Assembly (NCBI GenBank): GCA_024280995.1
Contig: JAMXLM010000043.1
Coordinates: forward strand, 62,001-126,000
Length of the DNA: 64,000 nucleotides
Direction of reading: 5' to 3'
From: Candidatus Dormiibacterota bacterium
GTDB lineage: Bacteria > Chloroflexota > Dormibacteria > Dormibacterales > Dormibacteraceae
Part shown: piece after piece, positions 1 to 11,294 of the stretch
How positions within the stretch are numbered: the first letter of the stretch is position 1
Layout of the letters: each line of letters begins with the position of its first letter
Translations under genes and position numbers: made by a program
The notes under the pieces: generated by a model
The model's database searches: none
What the model saw: only the letters and a program-made list of their open reading frames with translations
Told to the model about the DNA's origin: nothing

Positions 1-819
1 CACGCGCGTGTGCGGCGCCAGGTATTCGCGAAACCTCCAGGCGTCGAACCCGTCGGGCTCGAATCCGACGGGAACGTCGGTGATCAGCCCGATCTCCTTC
101 GACGCGCGCGCGACCTGCTGGTCGAGGTGAAACTGCAGCCAGGTGTGGAACTCGGGCGGCCGGCCGTCGAGCTGCGCGTTGAACCGGGCAAACTCGCCGA
201 GCGCCGGGCCTTCGCGCGCGGCGAACGATGCGAGCCCGCGAGGTCGAGGGGACGCGTTGAAGATCTTCCACAACGCCGCCGTTTTCAGCTCGAACACCCG
301 GTCGTAGTCGATGGTCCGCTGCAGGTTCAGCCGGAGCGCTTCCTCGCGCTCGGTGGCGATGTCCGCGACGCGCGCGCCCTCGACGTCCTCTACCCGCAGG
401 AAGACCGCGTTGCGAAACCTGCGCGACGAGGCGAAGTACGGAGACGGCTGGTAGGGAAGCGTGGGGCGCTGCGCGCCGAGCGGGTTGAGAAGGATCACCG
501 AAGCGCCCTGGCTGCGCGACCACCGGCCGAAGCGGCGTACGTCGGCCAGGTCGCCGATGCCCCAGCTCTCGCTGGAACGCAGCGCGTAGAGCTGGACCGA
601 CCATCCCCAGGCTCGGCGCGGCGGCGGTGCGCACGGGTCCCTGGGAAGCTTCGGCCGGCGCAGGCGGGGCGGGGCGTCGGCGTCCTGCGCCGCGCCCATC
701 GCGGCGAGGATCGCGTTCTCGACCTCGGGCGAGGTCTCGACGAGGTCGCCCTGCCAGCCGTAGTAGTAGGGCAGGATGCCCCACTGACGCGCGCGTTCGG
801 AGATGCGGAGGGTGTCCAT
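1..819 (-). CDS. malQ: 4-alpha-glucanotransferase (GH77), N-terminal part, cut by window edge
   Basis: An uninterrupted minus-strand frame of 273 codons runs from an ATG at 819 to the window edge, so the C-terminal half with the catalytic acids lies outside. Visible GH77 marks are the QLYALRSSESWGIGD stretch, then an LNPLGAQ...SPYFASSRRFRN segment lining the active site, and DVPVGFEPDGFDAW further on, all in family order. MalQ transfers alpha-1,4-glucan chains between maltodextrins in the cytoplasm. It is divergent from the aldehyde dehydrogenase with only 21 bp between start codons. A plus-strand open frame spanning the same bases has no recognisable family content and is a shadow. Family assignment is confident; substrate range is not visible. 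Confidence 0.86.
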   Translation of the reverse strand, partial: MDTLRISERARQWGILPYYYGWQGDLVETSPEVENAILAAMGAAQDADAPPRLRRPKLPRDPCAPPPRRAWGWSVQLYALRSSESWGIGDLADVRRFGRWSRSQGASVILLNPLGAQRPTLPYQPSPYFASSRRFRNAVFLRVEDVEGARVADIATEREEALRLNLQRTIDYDRVFELKTAALWKIFNASPRPRGLASFAAREGPALGEFARFNAQLDGRPPEFHTWLQFHLDQQVARASKEIGLITDVPVGFEPDGFDAWRFREYLAPHTRV

Positions 820-828
820 GCGTGCGCG

Positions 829-834
829 TACCAT
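829..834 (+). promoter_or_regulatory. -10-like box TACCAT for the aldehyde dehydrogenase
   Basis: TACCAT ends 6 nt before the ATG at 841, the spacing expected when transcription starts at or next to the start codon. No Shine-Dalgarno sequence precedes the ATG. Inference from position only. Confidence 0.4.
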
Positions 835-840
835 GCTCGC

Positions 841-2334
841 ATGGCGGTTGCCGAAGACCTCGAGGTCGCGCCCTTCCTGAAGGGTCAGCCGAAGAAGCTG
901 TTCATCGGCGGCCGCTGGGCCGACGCGGCCGACGGCAAGACGTTCGAGACGCGCGATCCGTCGACGGGAGAGGTCCTCGCGCACGTGGCCGAGGCGGGAG
1001 CGGAAGACGTCGACCGGGCCGTCTCGGCGGCCCGCAAGTCCTACGAGCACGGCTCGTGGCGCGAGCTGCCGCCGGCGGAGCGGGCCAAGATCCTCTGGAA
1101 GGTCGGCGACCTGATCGAGGAGCGCGCCAACGAGTTCGCGCAGCTCGACAGCCTGGACAACGGCAAGCCGATCAACGAGATGCTGCTGTTCGACGTGCCG
1201 CTCACCGCGGCCACCTTCCGCTATTACGCCGGCTGGGCCACCAAGCTGGACGGCGCGACGCAGCAAACCTCCTTCCCCGGCAGCTATCTCAGCTACACGC
1301 GGCGCGAGCCAGTGGGCGTCGTGGGCCAGATCATCCCGTGGAACTTCCCGCTGATGATGGCGGCCTGGAAGGTCGCGCCGGCGCTGGCGTGCGGGAACAG
1401 CGTCGTCCTCAAGCCGTCAGAGCTCACACCGCTCAGCGCGCTGCGGCTGGCCGAGGTGCTGCAGGAGGCGGACGTGCCCGATGGCGTAGTGAACGTCCTG
1501 CCGGGCTTCGGCGAAGTGGCGGGTGCTCGCCTGGCCGCCCACCCGGAGGTGGACAAGATCGCATTCACCGGGTCGACCGAGGTCGGAAAGCTCATCGCCA
1601 AGGCCTCGGCCGACAGCAACCTCAAGCGCGTCAGCCTCGAGCTGGGAGGCAAGTCGCCGAACATCGTCTTCGCCGACGCCGACCTCGAGCGTGCCGTCTC
1701 GGGCGCGTTCCTCGGCATCTTCTTCAACCAGGGCCAGGTGTGCTCGGCGGGATCGCGGATGTTCGTCCAGCAGAAGGTGTACGACGAAACCGTCGACGAG
1801 CTGACCAACGCGGTCAAGGACATGCAGCTGGGGCCGGGGCTGGACCCGATGACGCAGATGGGTCCGCTCGTATCGCAGGGGCAGATGGAGCGCGTCCTCG
1901 GCTACATCACGACCGGGACGAGCGAGGGGGCGCGGCTGGTCACGGGTGGCAAGCGCGCGACGGAGCTGGGTGAGGGCTACTTCGTGCGGCCGACGATCTT
2001 CGCCGACGTGGACGGCAAGATGCGCATCGCCCGCGAAGAGATCTTCGGCCCTGTGCTGGCGGCAATCCCGTTCGCCGACGAGGACGACCTCATCGCCAAG
2101 GCCAACGACTCGATCTACGGCCTGGTCGCGGGCCTGTGGACGAACGACGTCCGGCGCGCGCACCGCGTGGCGCACGCGCTGCAGGCCGGCACCGTCTACG
2201 TCAACTGCTACAACGTGGTCGACCCGTCCACGCCGTGGGGCGGATTCAAGCAGAGCGGATGGGGGCGGGAGCTTGGTCCCTACGCCCTCGACCTGTACAC
2301 CGAGGTCAAGAACGTCATCGTCGACATCGGCTGA
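841..2334 (+). CDS. NAD(P)-dependent aldehyde dehydrogenase
   Basis: A 497-aa protein of normal ALDH-superfamily length that oxidises an aldehyde to the acid with NAD(P)+. The N-terminal IGGRWADAADGKTFE, the NFPLMMAAWKVAPAL cofactor-site region, the FTGSTEVG loop, the LELGGKSPN motif with general base Glu267 and the FFNQGQVCSAGSR motif with nucleophile Cys301 are all present. The C-terminal PWGGFKQSGWGRELG is also typical. The ATG at 841 is chosen because homology begins immediately after it; the open frame reaches further upstream but runs antisense to malQ. The substrate cannot be told; betaine, phenylacetaldehyde or general aldehydes are all possible. Its stop abuts the stop of the next, convergent gene. 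Confidence 0.93.
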   Translation: MAVAEDLEVAPFLKGQPKKLFIGGRWADAADGKTFETRDPSTGEVLAHVAEAGAEDVDRAVSAARKSYEHGSWRELPPAERAKILWKVGDLIEERANEFAQLDSLDNGKPINEMLLFDVPLTAATFRYYAGWATKLDGATQQTSFPGSYLSYTRREPVGVVGQIIPWNFPLMMAAWKVAPALACGNSVVLKPSELTPLSALRLAEVLQEADVPDGVVNVLPGFGEVAGARLAAHPEVDKIAFTGSTEVGKLIAKASADSNLKRVSLELGGKSPNIVFADADLERAVSGAFLGIFFNQGQVCSAGSRMFVQQKVYDETVDELTNAVKDMQLGPGLDPMTQMGPLVSQGQMERVLGYITTGTSEGARLVTGGKRATELGEGYFVRPTIFADVDGKMRIAREEIFGPVLAAIPFADEDDLIAKANDSIYGLVAGLWTNDVRRAHRVAHALQAGTVYVNCYNVVDPSTPWGGFKQSGWGRELGPYALDLYTEVKNVIVDIG

Positions 2335-2604
2335 TCAGGTCGCCGGTGAGGTCGTGTCGATGACGATGGCCTTGACGCTGTCGAGAAGGTAGGGATCGAG
2401 GTCGTCCAGCCTCTCGCATAGGCTGTGGATCCTGATGAACAGCTCCTGGGGGACGTGGTGCCGGCGGTCGACCAGGAAGCCGCAGAGCGTCTCCATCGCC
2501 AGCGTGAACTCGCGGGCCTCGACGAACTCCTGGACGTCGCGAAGCTCGCTGTCCGACAAGGCCCCCCGGCTGCTCACGATGAGACCGTGAAACTCGGATT
2601 CCAC
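2335..2604 (-). CDS. MafI-like small immunity-family protein
   Basis: An 89-aa acidic protein with a GTG start. The ALSDSELRDVQEFVEAREF segment followed by LAMETLCGFLV and a helical LFIRIHSLCERL tail resembles the MafI immunity family, small proteins that neutralise secreted polymorphic toxins. No toxin gene lies beside it, so it may be an orphan or have another role. A CATACT box 9 nt before the GTG could be its -10. The stop codon directly abuts the stop of the convergent aldehyde dehydrogenase. Family assignment is from remembered pattern only. Confidence 0.6.
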   Translation of the reverse strand: MESEFHGLIVSSRGALSDSELRDVQEFVEAREFTLAMETLCGFLVDRRHHVPQELFIRIHSLCERLDDLDPYLLDSVKAIVIDTTSPAT

Positions 2605-2630
2605 CGGGGTGCAAGTATGGCCATTAGGAA

Positions 2631-3230
2631 GTGATTCAGATCCTCCTTGCGATGCTTCTCGCGGTCCTCCAGATGCTCCTCGCGTCGGCGGCGCCCGCGC
2701 ATCCGCAGGACATGTTCCAGAGACCGCTGGCGACGTGGTCGCCGCACTGCCTCGGCTTCGGAAGCCAGTGGCGGTACTGCAACGGCGTCGCCCTGCGGGC
2801 CTGCCCGTCGGGGGCGGTGTGGCTGCACACCGGGGTGGACATCGTGGCGAAGGTCGGGGAGCCGGTGATGGCGGCCGGCGATGGAACGATCGTCGGGTAC
2901 ACGATCGACCCGCAGTTCCGGGGCGGGGTGCTGATCAGGCACAGGACGACGTTTGGGGTCGTCCTGACGCAGTACTGGCACGTCTGGCTGGCTTCCGGGT
3001 TCGACGTCGGTACGGCGGTGAAGCGCGGGCAGGTGTTCGCATCGATCGCGGACATGGGGACGCGGACGCACTTTCACTTCGCGGTGTTCAACGGCAACCT
3101 GGAGTCACATGCCTGGAACGGGGCGCTGCCGCCGGCGGCATGCTCTGGGTTCCCAGCGTTTCCGTACAGGTTCGTGGATCCGAACGGGTTCCTGGCGGGG
3201 CACCCGGTGCGTTCTCCGCCAACGGACTGA
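2631..3230 (+). CDS. secreted M23 family metallopeptidase (LytM domain)
   Basis: A 199-aa protein with a hydrophobic N-terminal signal segment (about residues 1-22) followed by one M23/LytM domain. Zinc-binding motifs are HTGVDIVA (HxxxD) and HFHF (HxH), with the G-rich GDGTIVGYTID strand between them, as in peptidoglycan endopeptidases that cut cross-bridges in the wall. Two Cys pairs may form disulfides. The GTG start at 2631 follows an AGGA-like purine stretch. There is no SH3 or LysM targeting domain, so it is a minimal catalytic form. Divergent from the MafI-like gene with a 26-bp gap. Confidence 0.85.
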   Translation: MIQILLAMLLAVLQMLLASAAPAHPQDMFQRPLATWSPHCLGFGSQWRYCNGVALRACPSGAVWLHTGVDIVAKVGEPVMAAGDGTIVGYTIDPQFRGGVLIRHRTTFGVVLTQYWHVWLASGFDVGTAVKRGQVFASIADMGTRTHFHFAVFNGNLESHAWNGALPPAACSGFPAFPYRFVDPNGFLAGHPVRSPPTD

Positions 3231-3272
3231 TGAGAGGTGACGGGGGCTCGACGTGAGCCCCCGTCGAGTTGA

Positions 3273-4757
3273 CTACGAAGCCGCGACCAGGTCCGGAAGC
3301 AGGTTGGCCGCGTTGGGTGTGCCAAGGCCCGTGATCGGGTCCCAGCCCGTTGTGGCCGGGTAGCCCGGGACCGACGGGTCGGCGGTGTTGTTGCCCTTGG
3401 TGACGTCGAAATAGTCGTTGGCGTACATCGCAGGGTTCGAAGCGACCTTGTACAGCGCCGGGTTGATCAGACCCAGGCCGTGGCCCTTCATCTGGTCAGC
3501 CATCGCGACCAGCGCCGCCCACTGCGGGCAGCTCAGCGAGGTGCCGCCGATGTCGAACCAGCCGGTGCTGCACGGCACGTTGCCGCAGAACAGTCCGGAT
3601 TGGCCGTCGGGCGGGAGCGAGATGAATACCAGCGCGCCGCTGCCGGCGCTGGCCTGGAGCCCGACGTCGGGCACACCGCGCATCGAGCCGATCGAGGTGC
3701 TGCCCGCGGGCAGAGTGTTCTGGTAGGCCGGCTTCGAGAAGACGTGACTGAAGCCGCCTCCACTAAATGTCCATCCGACCTCGGCCTGGGTCGGGTTGGC
3801 TATGCACTTGGCGGGCGGTCCGGCCGTGATCGTTCGGGGCTCGTTTGTGGTTGCGGTCGGGTCGGTGCACAGGTACGTGCCACCGACGCCGGTCACCAGA
3901 GGGTCGCTGGCCGGCCAGCCAACCGTCGGGAACGGGATGGTCGGGGCGACCTTGACCGGGGACTTCTGGACGTTGGCGGTGCCGTTGTCGCCGGACGAGG
4001 CGAGCACCGTCACGCCGTTCTGCGCCGCGGAGACATACGCGTGGCGCAGGTTGAGGAGGGACTGGAAGCTTCCGAACGCGTCCTCGGCCGTGCCGAAGCT
4101 CTGTGAGATCACGTTGGCGAGGTGGTTGTCGATGACGAACTGTTCGGCGTTCATCATGTCGGACAAGCCCTGCACGCCGAGCGTTTCGGCGGTCGGGGTC
4201 GTCACCAGCAGGATGTTGGCCATCGGCGCCATGGCGTGGGAGGTCTCAACGTCGAGCGAGACCTCGAGCGCCCACAAGCTGTGGGTCTCCTGGTCGGTCG
4301 AGTTCTTGCCAGGAATCGAGTTCGTCGGCGGCGCACCCTGGACGTGCAGGACGCTGAAGTTCGGCATGCCCGTGGTGCACGTGACGCCTTCCTCGCCGCA
4401 CATCGGCTGGAGGCCGAAAGCCGTGTCGAAAACGTGCAGGTCGTGGGCGATGGTGTCGCTGCCGAACGAGTCGACGATGGCGATCGTCATGCCCTGGCCG
4501 TTGATTCCGTTGCCGTACAGCGGTCCGACGTTATATGCGGACTGGAGCGCCTGCGGCGTGAAGCACCGCCGGCCAACCGACTGGCACTGCGCCTCCGTCG
4601 GCGGCGTGTTGCCGGTGCTGATCTGCGCGTAATCGCTGACGCTCGGATGCAACACGACGGCCGCCGCGGCCGGGACGACCGCGGTCAGGGGCAGAGCGAC
4701 GACCGAGCTTGCGACGCCCGCCAGCAGGCGACGGAAGCGACGACTTGTTCCAACCAT
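3273..4757 (-). CDS. secreted S53 (sedolisin/kumamolisin-type) serine-carboxyl peptidase
   Basis: A 494-aa exported protein. The signal peptide covers about residues 1-33 (RR-rich start, hydrophobic core, AAAA). The catalytic domain starts near FTPQALQSAYN (66). Sedolisin residues are Glu165 and Asp169 in ALEVSLDVE, oxyanion Asp257 in SSGDNG, and nucleophile Ser407 in GGTSLSCPQW; the GWDPITGLGTPN tail is the usual calcium-binding end. Such enzymes degrade protein outside the cell at acid pH. Only about 35 residues separate signal and catalytic domain, so the roughly 170-residue Pro_kuma activation domain of classical sedolisins is absent. AGGAGG 9 nt before the ATG gives an ordinary ribosome binding site. 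A palindrome pair lies upstream. Confidence 0.9.
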   Translation of the reverse strand: MVGTSRRFRRLLAGVASSVVALPLTAVVPAAAAVVLHPSVSDYAQISTGNTPPTEAQCQSVGRRCFTPQALQSAYNVGPLYGNGINGQGMTIAIVDSFGSDTIAHDLHVFDTAFGLQPMCGEEGVTCTTGMPNFSVLHVQGAPPTNSIPGKNSTDQETHSLWALEVSLDVETSHAMAPMANILLVTTPTAETLGVQGLSDMMNAEQFVIDNHLANVISQSFGTAEDAFGSFQSLLNLRHAYVSAAQNGVTVLASSGDNGTANVQKSPVKVAPTIPFPTVGWPASDPLVTGVGGTYLCTDPTATTNEPRTITAGPPAKCIANPTQAEVGWTFSGGGFSHVFSKPAYQNTLPAGSTSIGSMRGVPDVGLQASAGSGALVFISLPPDGQSGLFCGNVPCSTGWFDIGGTSLSCPQWAALVAMADQMKGHGLGLINPALYKVASNPAMYANDYFDVTKGNNTADPSVPGYPATTGWDPITGLGTPNAANLLPDLVAAS

Positions 4758-4900
4758 GGACCACCCCTCCTGATGGTTGTTCGGCCCTGAACGTATGCCC
4801 GTGCGCTTCGCGAGCCTTACGAAAGCGCTCCGTCAGGGTAGTCCCGCTCGGCGACGGACGCAACCCGCCGTTTGCCCCATGCCGGCTGCGCGAGCTGACG

Positions 4901-4918
4901 CCGAGTGCCGGCACTCGG
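4901..4918. promoter_or_regulatory. perfect 18-bp palindrome (operator candidate 1)
   Basis: CCGAGTGCCGGCACTCGG is its own reverse complement. It lies about 145 bp upstream of the S53 start and its centre is 42 bp from the centre of a related palindrome, i.e. four helical turns. No U-tract follows, so a terminator is unlikely. Confidence 0.55.
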
Positions 4919-4942
4919 ATGTTCCAGGGCGGCGCCAATCGT

Positions 4943-4960
4943 CCGACAGCCGGCAGTCGG
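4943..4960. promoter_or_regulatory. imperfect 18-bp palindrome (operator candidate 2)
   Basis: CCGACAGCCGGCAGTCGG matches its own reverse complement at 16 of 18 positions and shares the CCGA-GCCGGC-TCGG skeleton of the palindrome at 4901-4918. It probably binds the same dimeric regulator; the regulator is unknown. Confidence 0.5.
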
Positions 4961-5074
4961 TCTAAATCCGCTCCAGGCAGCATCAGGCGGGATCTGAGCG
5001 TATGTGCTCTTCCCTGGCTGAGGGCGATCGGGAGCCGGAAGCTTGATGCGAACCTGTTAAGGACTCAAGGCGCC

Positions 5075-8683
<3,609 letters not shown>

Positions 8684-8714
8684 GGGGACCCCTAAGAGTA
8701 CGGGAGGGATCCCG

Positions 8715-10199
8715 CTAATCCCCGATCGGGCTCCACACCTGAAAACGCCCGTCGTCGAACAGCAGCCGGCGTCCGCTCGTGGGCAGCGCGTCCAGGGCGG
8801 CCTGGCGCTGGTCGGGGTGGGTCGGGCCGCTCAGGTAGGCCTGGCGGTCGATGACCACGTAGCACGTCCCGTCGAGCTTGTCCGGGAAGTCGTTGATGGT
8901 GTGCCTGTTCGCGAGCCACACCGCGAGCCCGTCGTCCGCGTTGACCGGCGCGTCGGCGGGGATCATCGAGGTCGCGTTCTGCAGCTCGGCGACGGTATTG
9001 GGACGTGTGTAAAGGCTGGCATCGCCGCGGACAGCCGGCGGGAACCTGCCGATCGCGAACCCGAGGATGAGCGCGGGCAGCACCATCGCCGCCGCCCACG
9101 CGGGCCGCACCGACCCTCGCAGGACCAGGTTTCTCGCGCCCACCCCGCCCGCGACGACCATCGGGAACAAGAGAAGAAGGACGTAGTGCAGGTTGAGGAT
9201 GTCCTGCGGGTTGTGCCCGCTCAGCACGTCCGCGAGATATGGCGGTATGACCAGCAGCATCCACCGCGGCGCCAGGAGCGGCATGGCCGCGAGAGAGGCG
9301 ACGATCCCCGCCACGACGATCAGCGCGCCCGGGCGGAACAGCGCTTCGATGACGGTCACCGGCGACAGCGGCAAGCTCGAGTCGAGCCCGAAGAGCCAGC
9401 GGTAGTAGACGAAGTCCGTGTAGCCACCGTCGCGGAGGTGCTGCTGCACGATCCCTGTGCCGACCAGGAACCACGCTCCGGCGAGGTAGACGATGAACCG
9501 CCAGTGCTTCTTGACCTCGGGGGCGCCGTACTGCGACATCAGGATGCCCACGACCCCGATGGTGTAGACCTGGTCCTCCTTGCAGGTGAGCGTGAGGACG
9601 CACAGCAGCCACATCGCGACGCGGTGGCCGCGGAGGCCCGCCCACGCGGCGAGCAACGCGAAGGCGAGCGCCATGTTCTCGGGATGGAAGAAATCGCGGG
9701 CCGCCTCCTGGATCGCGGCCCAGAAGGGGATCGGCGCCGACAGCGCGACCGCGATCCACTTCGACTCCGCGCGGCCCGCCGGGAGAAGGGCGTTGAAGAA
9801 GAGGAACGCCGCGGGGGCGGTCGCGGCCAGGCCGGCGGAGGAGAAGATGAGAAGCACGATCGGGCTCGGCCAGATTTTCTCGACCGCGGCGAGCACCACG
9901 AAGATGAGCTCGAAGTGGATGCCGAGAAAGTTCGCGCGGGCGAAGCTCGAGTAAAAGCCCTGCCCCTGGCTGACGTTCCAGATCACCTGCTGGTCGTAGG
10001 CGTAGTCCCAGGCCGAGCCGGTCATGCCGTAGAGGCGCTGCAGCTCGCCATGCAGAGTCCAGGCGAAGGCGACCGCGGCCGCGAGCAGCGGGATCGCCGG
10101 ATAGATCCACCAGGCCTCGGAGGCCTCTCGCTTGACAGCCTGCACGGGCACCGCTTCGACGGCTTCGACGGCCACGGGTTGGGAGCTTACCCTCCCCAC
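8715..10199 (-). CDS. DUF2079-type polytopic membrane protein
   Basis: A membrane protein of up to 494 aa with about ten hydrophobic segments and the DUF2079 signature: [19 protein letters not shown] near the N-terminus, [10 protein letters not shown], and LTLTCKEDQ in the middle. The topology is like GT-C glycosyltransferases, which use a lipid-linked sugar donor, and the divergent neighbour is a lipid-linked GT2, so a role in surface glycan transfer is plausible but unproven. A soluble C-terminal part (after about residue 400) follows the TM block. The outermost GTG at 10199 lies inside a palindromic repeat; the in-frame GTG at residue 9 is an equally likely start. It precedes metH by 31 bp. 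Confidence 0.8.
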   Translation of the reverse strand: MGRVSSQPVAVEAVEAVPVQAVKREASEAWWIYPAIPLLAAAVAFAWTLHGELQRLYGMTGSAWDYAYDQQVIWNVSQGQGFYSSFARANFLGIHFELIFVVLAAVEKIWPSPIVLLIFSSAGLAATAPAAFLFFNALLPAGRAESKWIAVALSAPIPFWAAIQEAARDFFHPENMALAFALLAAWAGLRGHRVAMWLLCVLTLTCKEDQVYTIGVVGILMSQYGAPEVKKHWRFIVYLAGAWFLVGTGIVQQHLRDGGYTDFVYYRWLFGLDSSLPLSPVTVIEALFRPGALIVVAGIVASLAAMPLLAPRWMLLVIPPYLADVLSGHNPQDILNLHYVLLLLFPMVVAGGVGARNLVLRGSVRPAWAAAMVLPALILGFAIGRFPPAVRGDASLYTRPNTVAELQNATSMIPADAPVNADDGLAVWLANRHTINDFPDKLDGTCYVVIDRQAYLSGPTHPDQRQAALDALPTSGRRLLFDDGRFQVWSPIGD

Positions 10200-10234
10200 T
10201 CGTGGGGAGGTGGCGGCGAAAGCCGCCGGTGGGG
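10191..10234. repeat. REP-like double-hairpin element
   Basis: Two adjacent perfect hairpins: 9-bp arms CCTCCCCAC/GTGGGGAGG (10191-10210) and GGCGGC-GAAA-GCCGCC (10212-10227) with a GNRA-type loop, followed by GGTGGGG. The same two-hairpin layout recurs near 46.8 kb and 52.5 kb. Here it sits between divergent starts and overlaps the outermost start of the DUF2079 gene. Confidence 0.8.
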
Positions 10235-10237
10235 CGG

Positions 10238-10243
10238 CATAAT
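10238..10243 (+). promoter_or_regulatory. -10-like box CATAAT for the GT2 gene
   Basis: CATAAT ends 9 nt before the ATG at 10253, and directly follows the REP-like element. This implies a leaderless or nearly leaderless transcript. Confidence 0.5.
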
Positions 10244-10252
10244 CCGAGAGCT

Positions 10253-11269
10253 ATGGCCCGCCAGGTCACCAGCGACAAGCCGTACGTCTCGGCGATCGTC
10301 CTCGTCTACAACGAGATCGACAGCGTCGAGCCGCTCCATCGCGAGCTCATCGGCGTGCTCGAAGCCCTCGGCTCGTCGTTCGAGCTGATCTACGTCGACG
10401 ACGGAAGCCGCGACGGAAGCACAGAGAAGCTCGGGCAGATTGCATCCCACGACGCCCGCGTTCGCGTCGTCAGCTTCAGGCGCAACTTCGGCCAGACGGC
10501 CGCCGTGCAGGCGGGGATCGATCACAGCCGCGGCTCCGTCCTCGTCTTCCTCGACGGCGACATGCAGAACGATCCGCACGACATCCCGCATCTGCTGGCC
10601 AAGATCGACGAGGGCTACGACGTGGCCAGCGGATGGCGCCGCGACCGCCACGACTCGGCGAGCCGCGTGCTGCCGTCGAAGGTCGCCAACTGGATCATCG
10701 CCCGCGTCACCGGGGTGCATCTGAGCGACTTCGGCTGCACGCTCAAGGCCTATCGTCGCGAGGTGATCGAGGACGTGAAGCTGTACGGCGAGATGCACCG
10801 CTTCATACCGGTCTACGCGTCGATGGTCGGCGCGCGGATCACCGAGCTGCCTGTCAACCACAGGCCGCGCACGTACGGCAAGTCCAAGTACTCGCTGTCG
10901 CGCACCTCGCGGGTGATGCTCGACTTGATCACGGTCAAGCTGCTCGGCAGCTACTCGACCAAGCCGATGTATTTCTTCGGCTTCACCGCATTCGGGCTGT
11001 GGGCGATCGCGGCCGTTCTCGCGGCGATCGTGCTGCTGCAGAAGCTCCTGCCGCCGTACGTCTTTGCGCACAACAACCCGCTGCTCCTGCTGTCGGTCGT
11101 GCTCTTCATCGTCGGCGTCCAGTGCATCCTCATGGGCCTGCTCGCGGAGCTCTCCGTCCGCACGCTGCACGAGTCCCAGGCAAAACCCATATACGTCGTG
11201 CGCGAGATCATCGAGCGCGCGCCGACGAGCGCCGTGACGAACGGGAGACCCGCCGTCCGCGCGAGGTGA
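10253..11269 (+). CDS. membrane GT2 glycosyltransferase (GtrB/ArnC/DPM1-like)
   Basis: A 338-aa protein with an N-terminal GT-A domain (about 10-225) and two C-terminal TM helices (about 240-310), the layout of enzymes that move a sugar from a nucleotide donor to undecaprenyl phosphate. Motifs are YVDDGSRDGS, the metal-binding FLDGDMQND, a conserved RRNFGQTAAVQAGI, and YGKSKYSL near the membrane. The ATG at 10253 is chosen because the GT fold begins about ten residues later and a -10 box lies just upstream. It is followed 25 bp later by asnB. The exact sugar cannot be told; glucose, mannose or a 4-amino-arabinose-like sugar are all possible. Confidence 0.88.
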   Translation: MARQVTSDKPYVSAIVLVYNEIDSVEPLHRELIGVLEALGSSFELIYVDDGSRDGSTEKLGQIASHDARVRVVSFRRNFGQTAAVQAGIDHSRGSVLVFLDGDMQNDPHDIPHLLAKIDEGYDVASGWRRDRHDSASRVLPSKVANWIIARVTGVHLSDFGCTLKAYRREVIEDVKLYGEMHRFIPVYASMVGARITELPVNHRPRTYGKSKYSLSRTSRVMLDLITVKLLGSYSTKPMYFFGFTAFGLWAIAAVLAAIVLLQKLLPPYVFAHNNPLLLLSVVLFIVGVQCILMGLLAELSVRTLHESQAKPIYVVREIIERAPTSAVTNGRPAVRAR

Positions 11270-11294
11270 CATGGTGATCGAGGTGATCCGCTAG

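Larger units (their letters stand above)
4758..5074. other. 317-bp intergenic region between the S53 peptidase and metH
   Basis: No convincing gene. It carries the upstream region of the S53 peptidase (minus strand) with two related 18-bp palindromes, and next to metH a CTTAACAGG element (5050-5061, minus orientation) just beyond the metH stop. Confidence 0.6.

Noticed and set aside
10-840. Long plus-strand open frame in front of the aldehyde dehydrogenase
   Set aside because: It is antisense to malQ, has no homology and a charged, low-complexity composition; the dehydrogenase starts at 841.
2335-2604. Polymorphic toxin-immunity locus
   Set aside because: A MafI-like protein is present but no toxin or secretion gene is adjacent.
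8684-8714. B12 or SAM riboswitch before metH
   Set aside because: Only 31 bp separate metH from the upstream gene, too short for either riboswitch.
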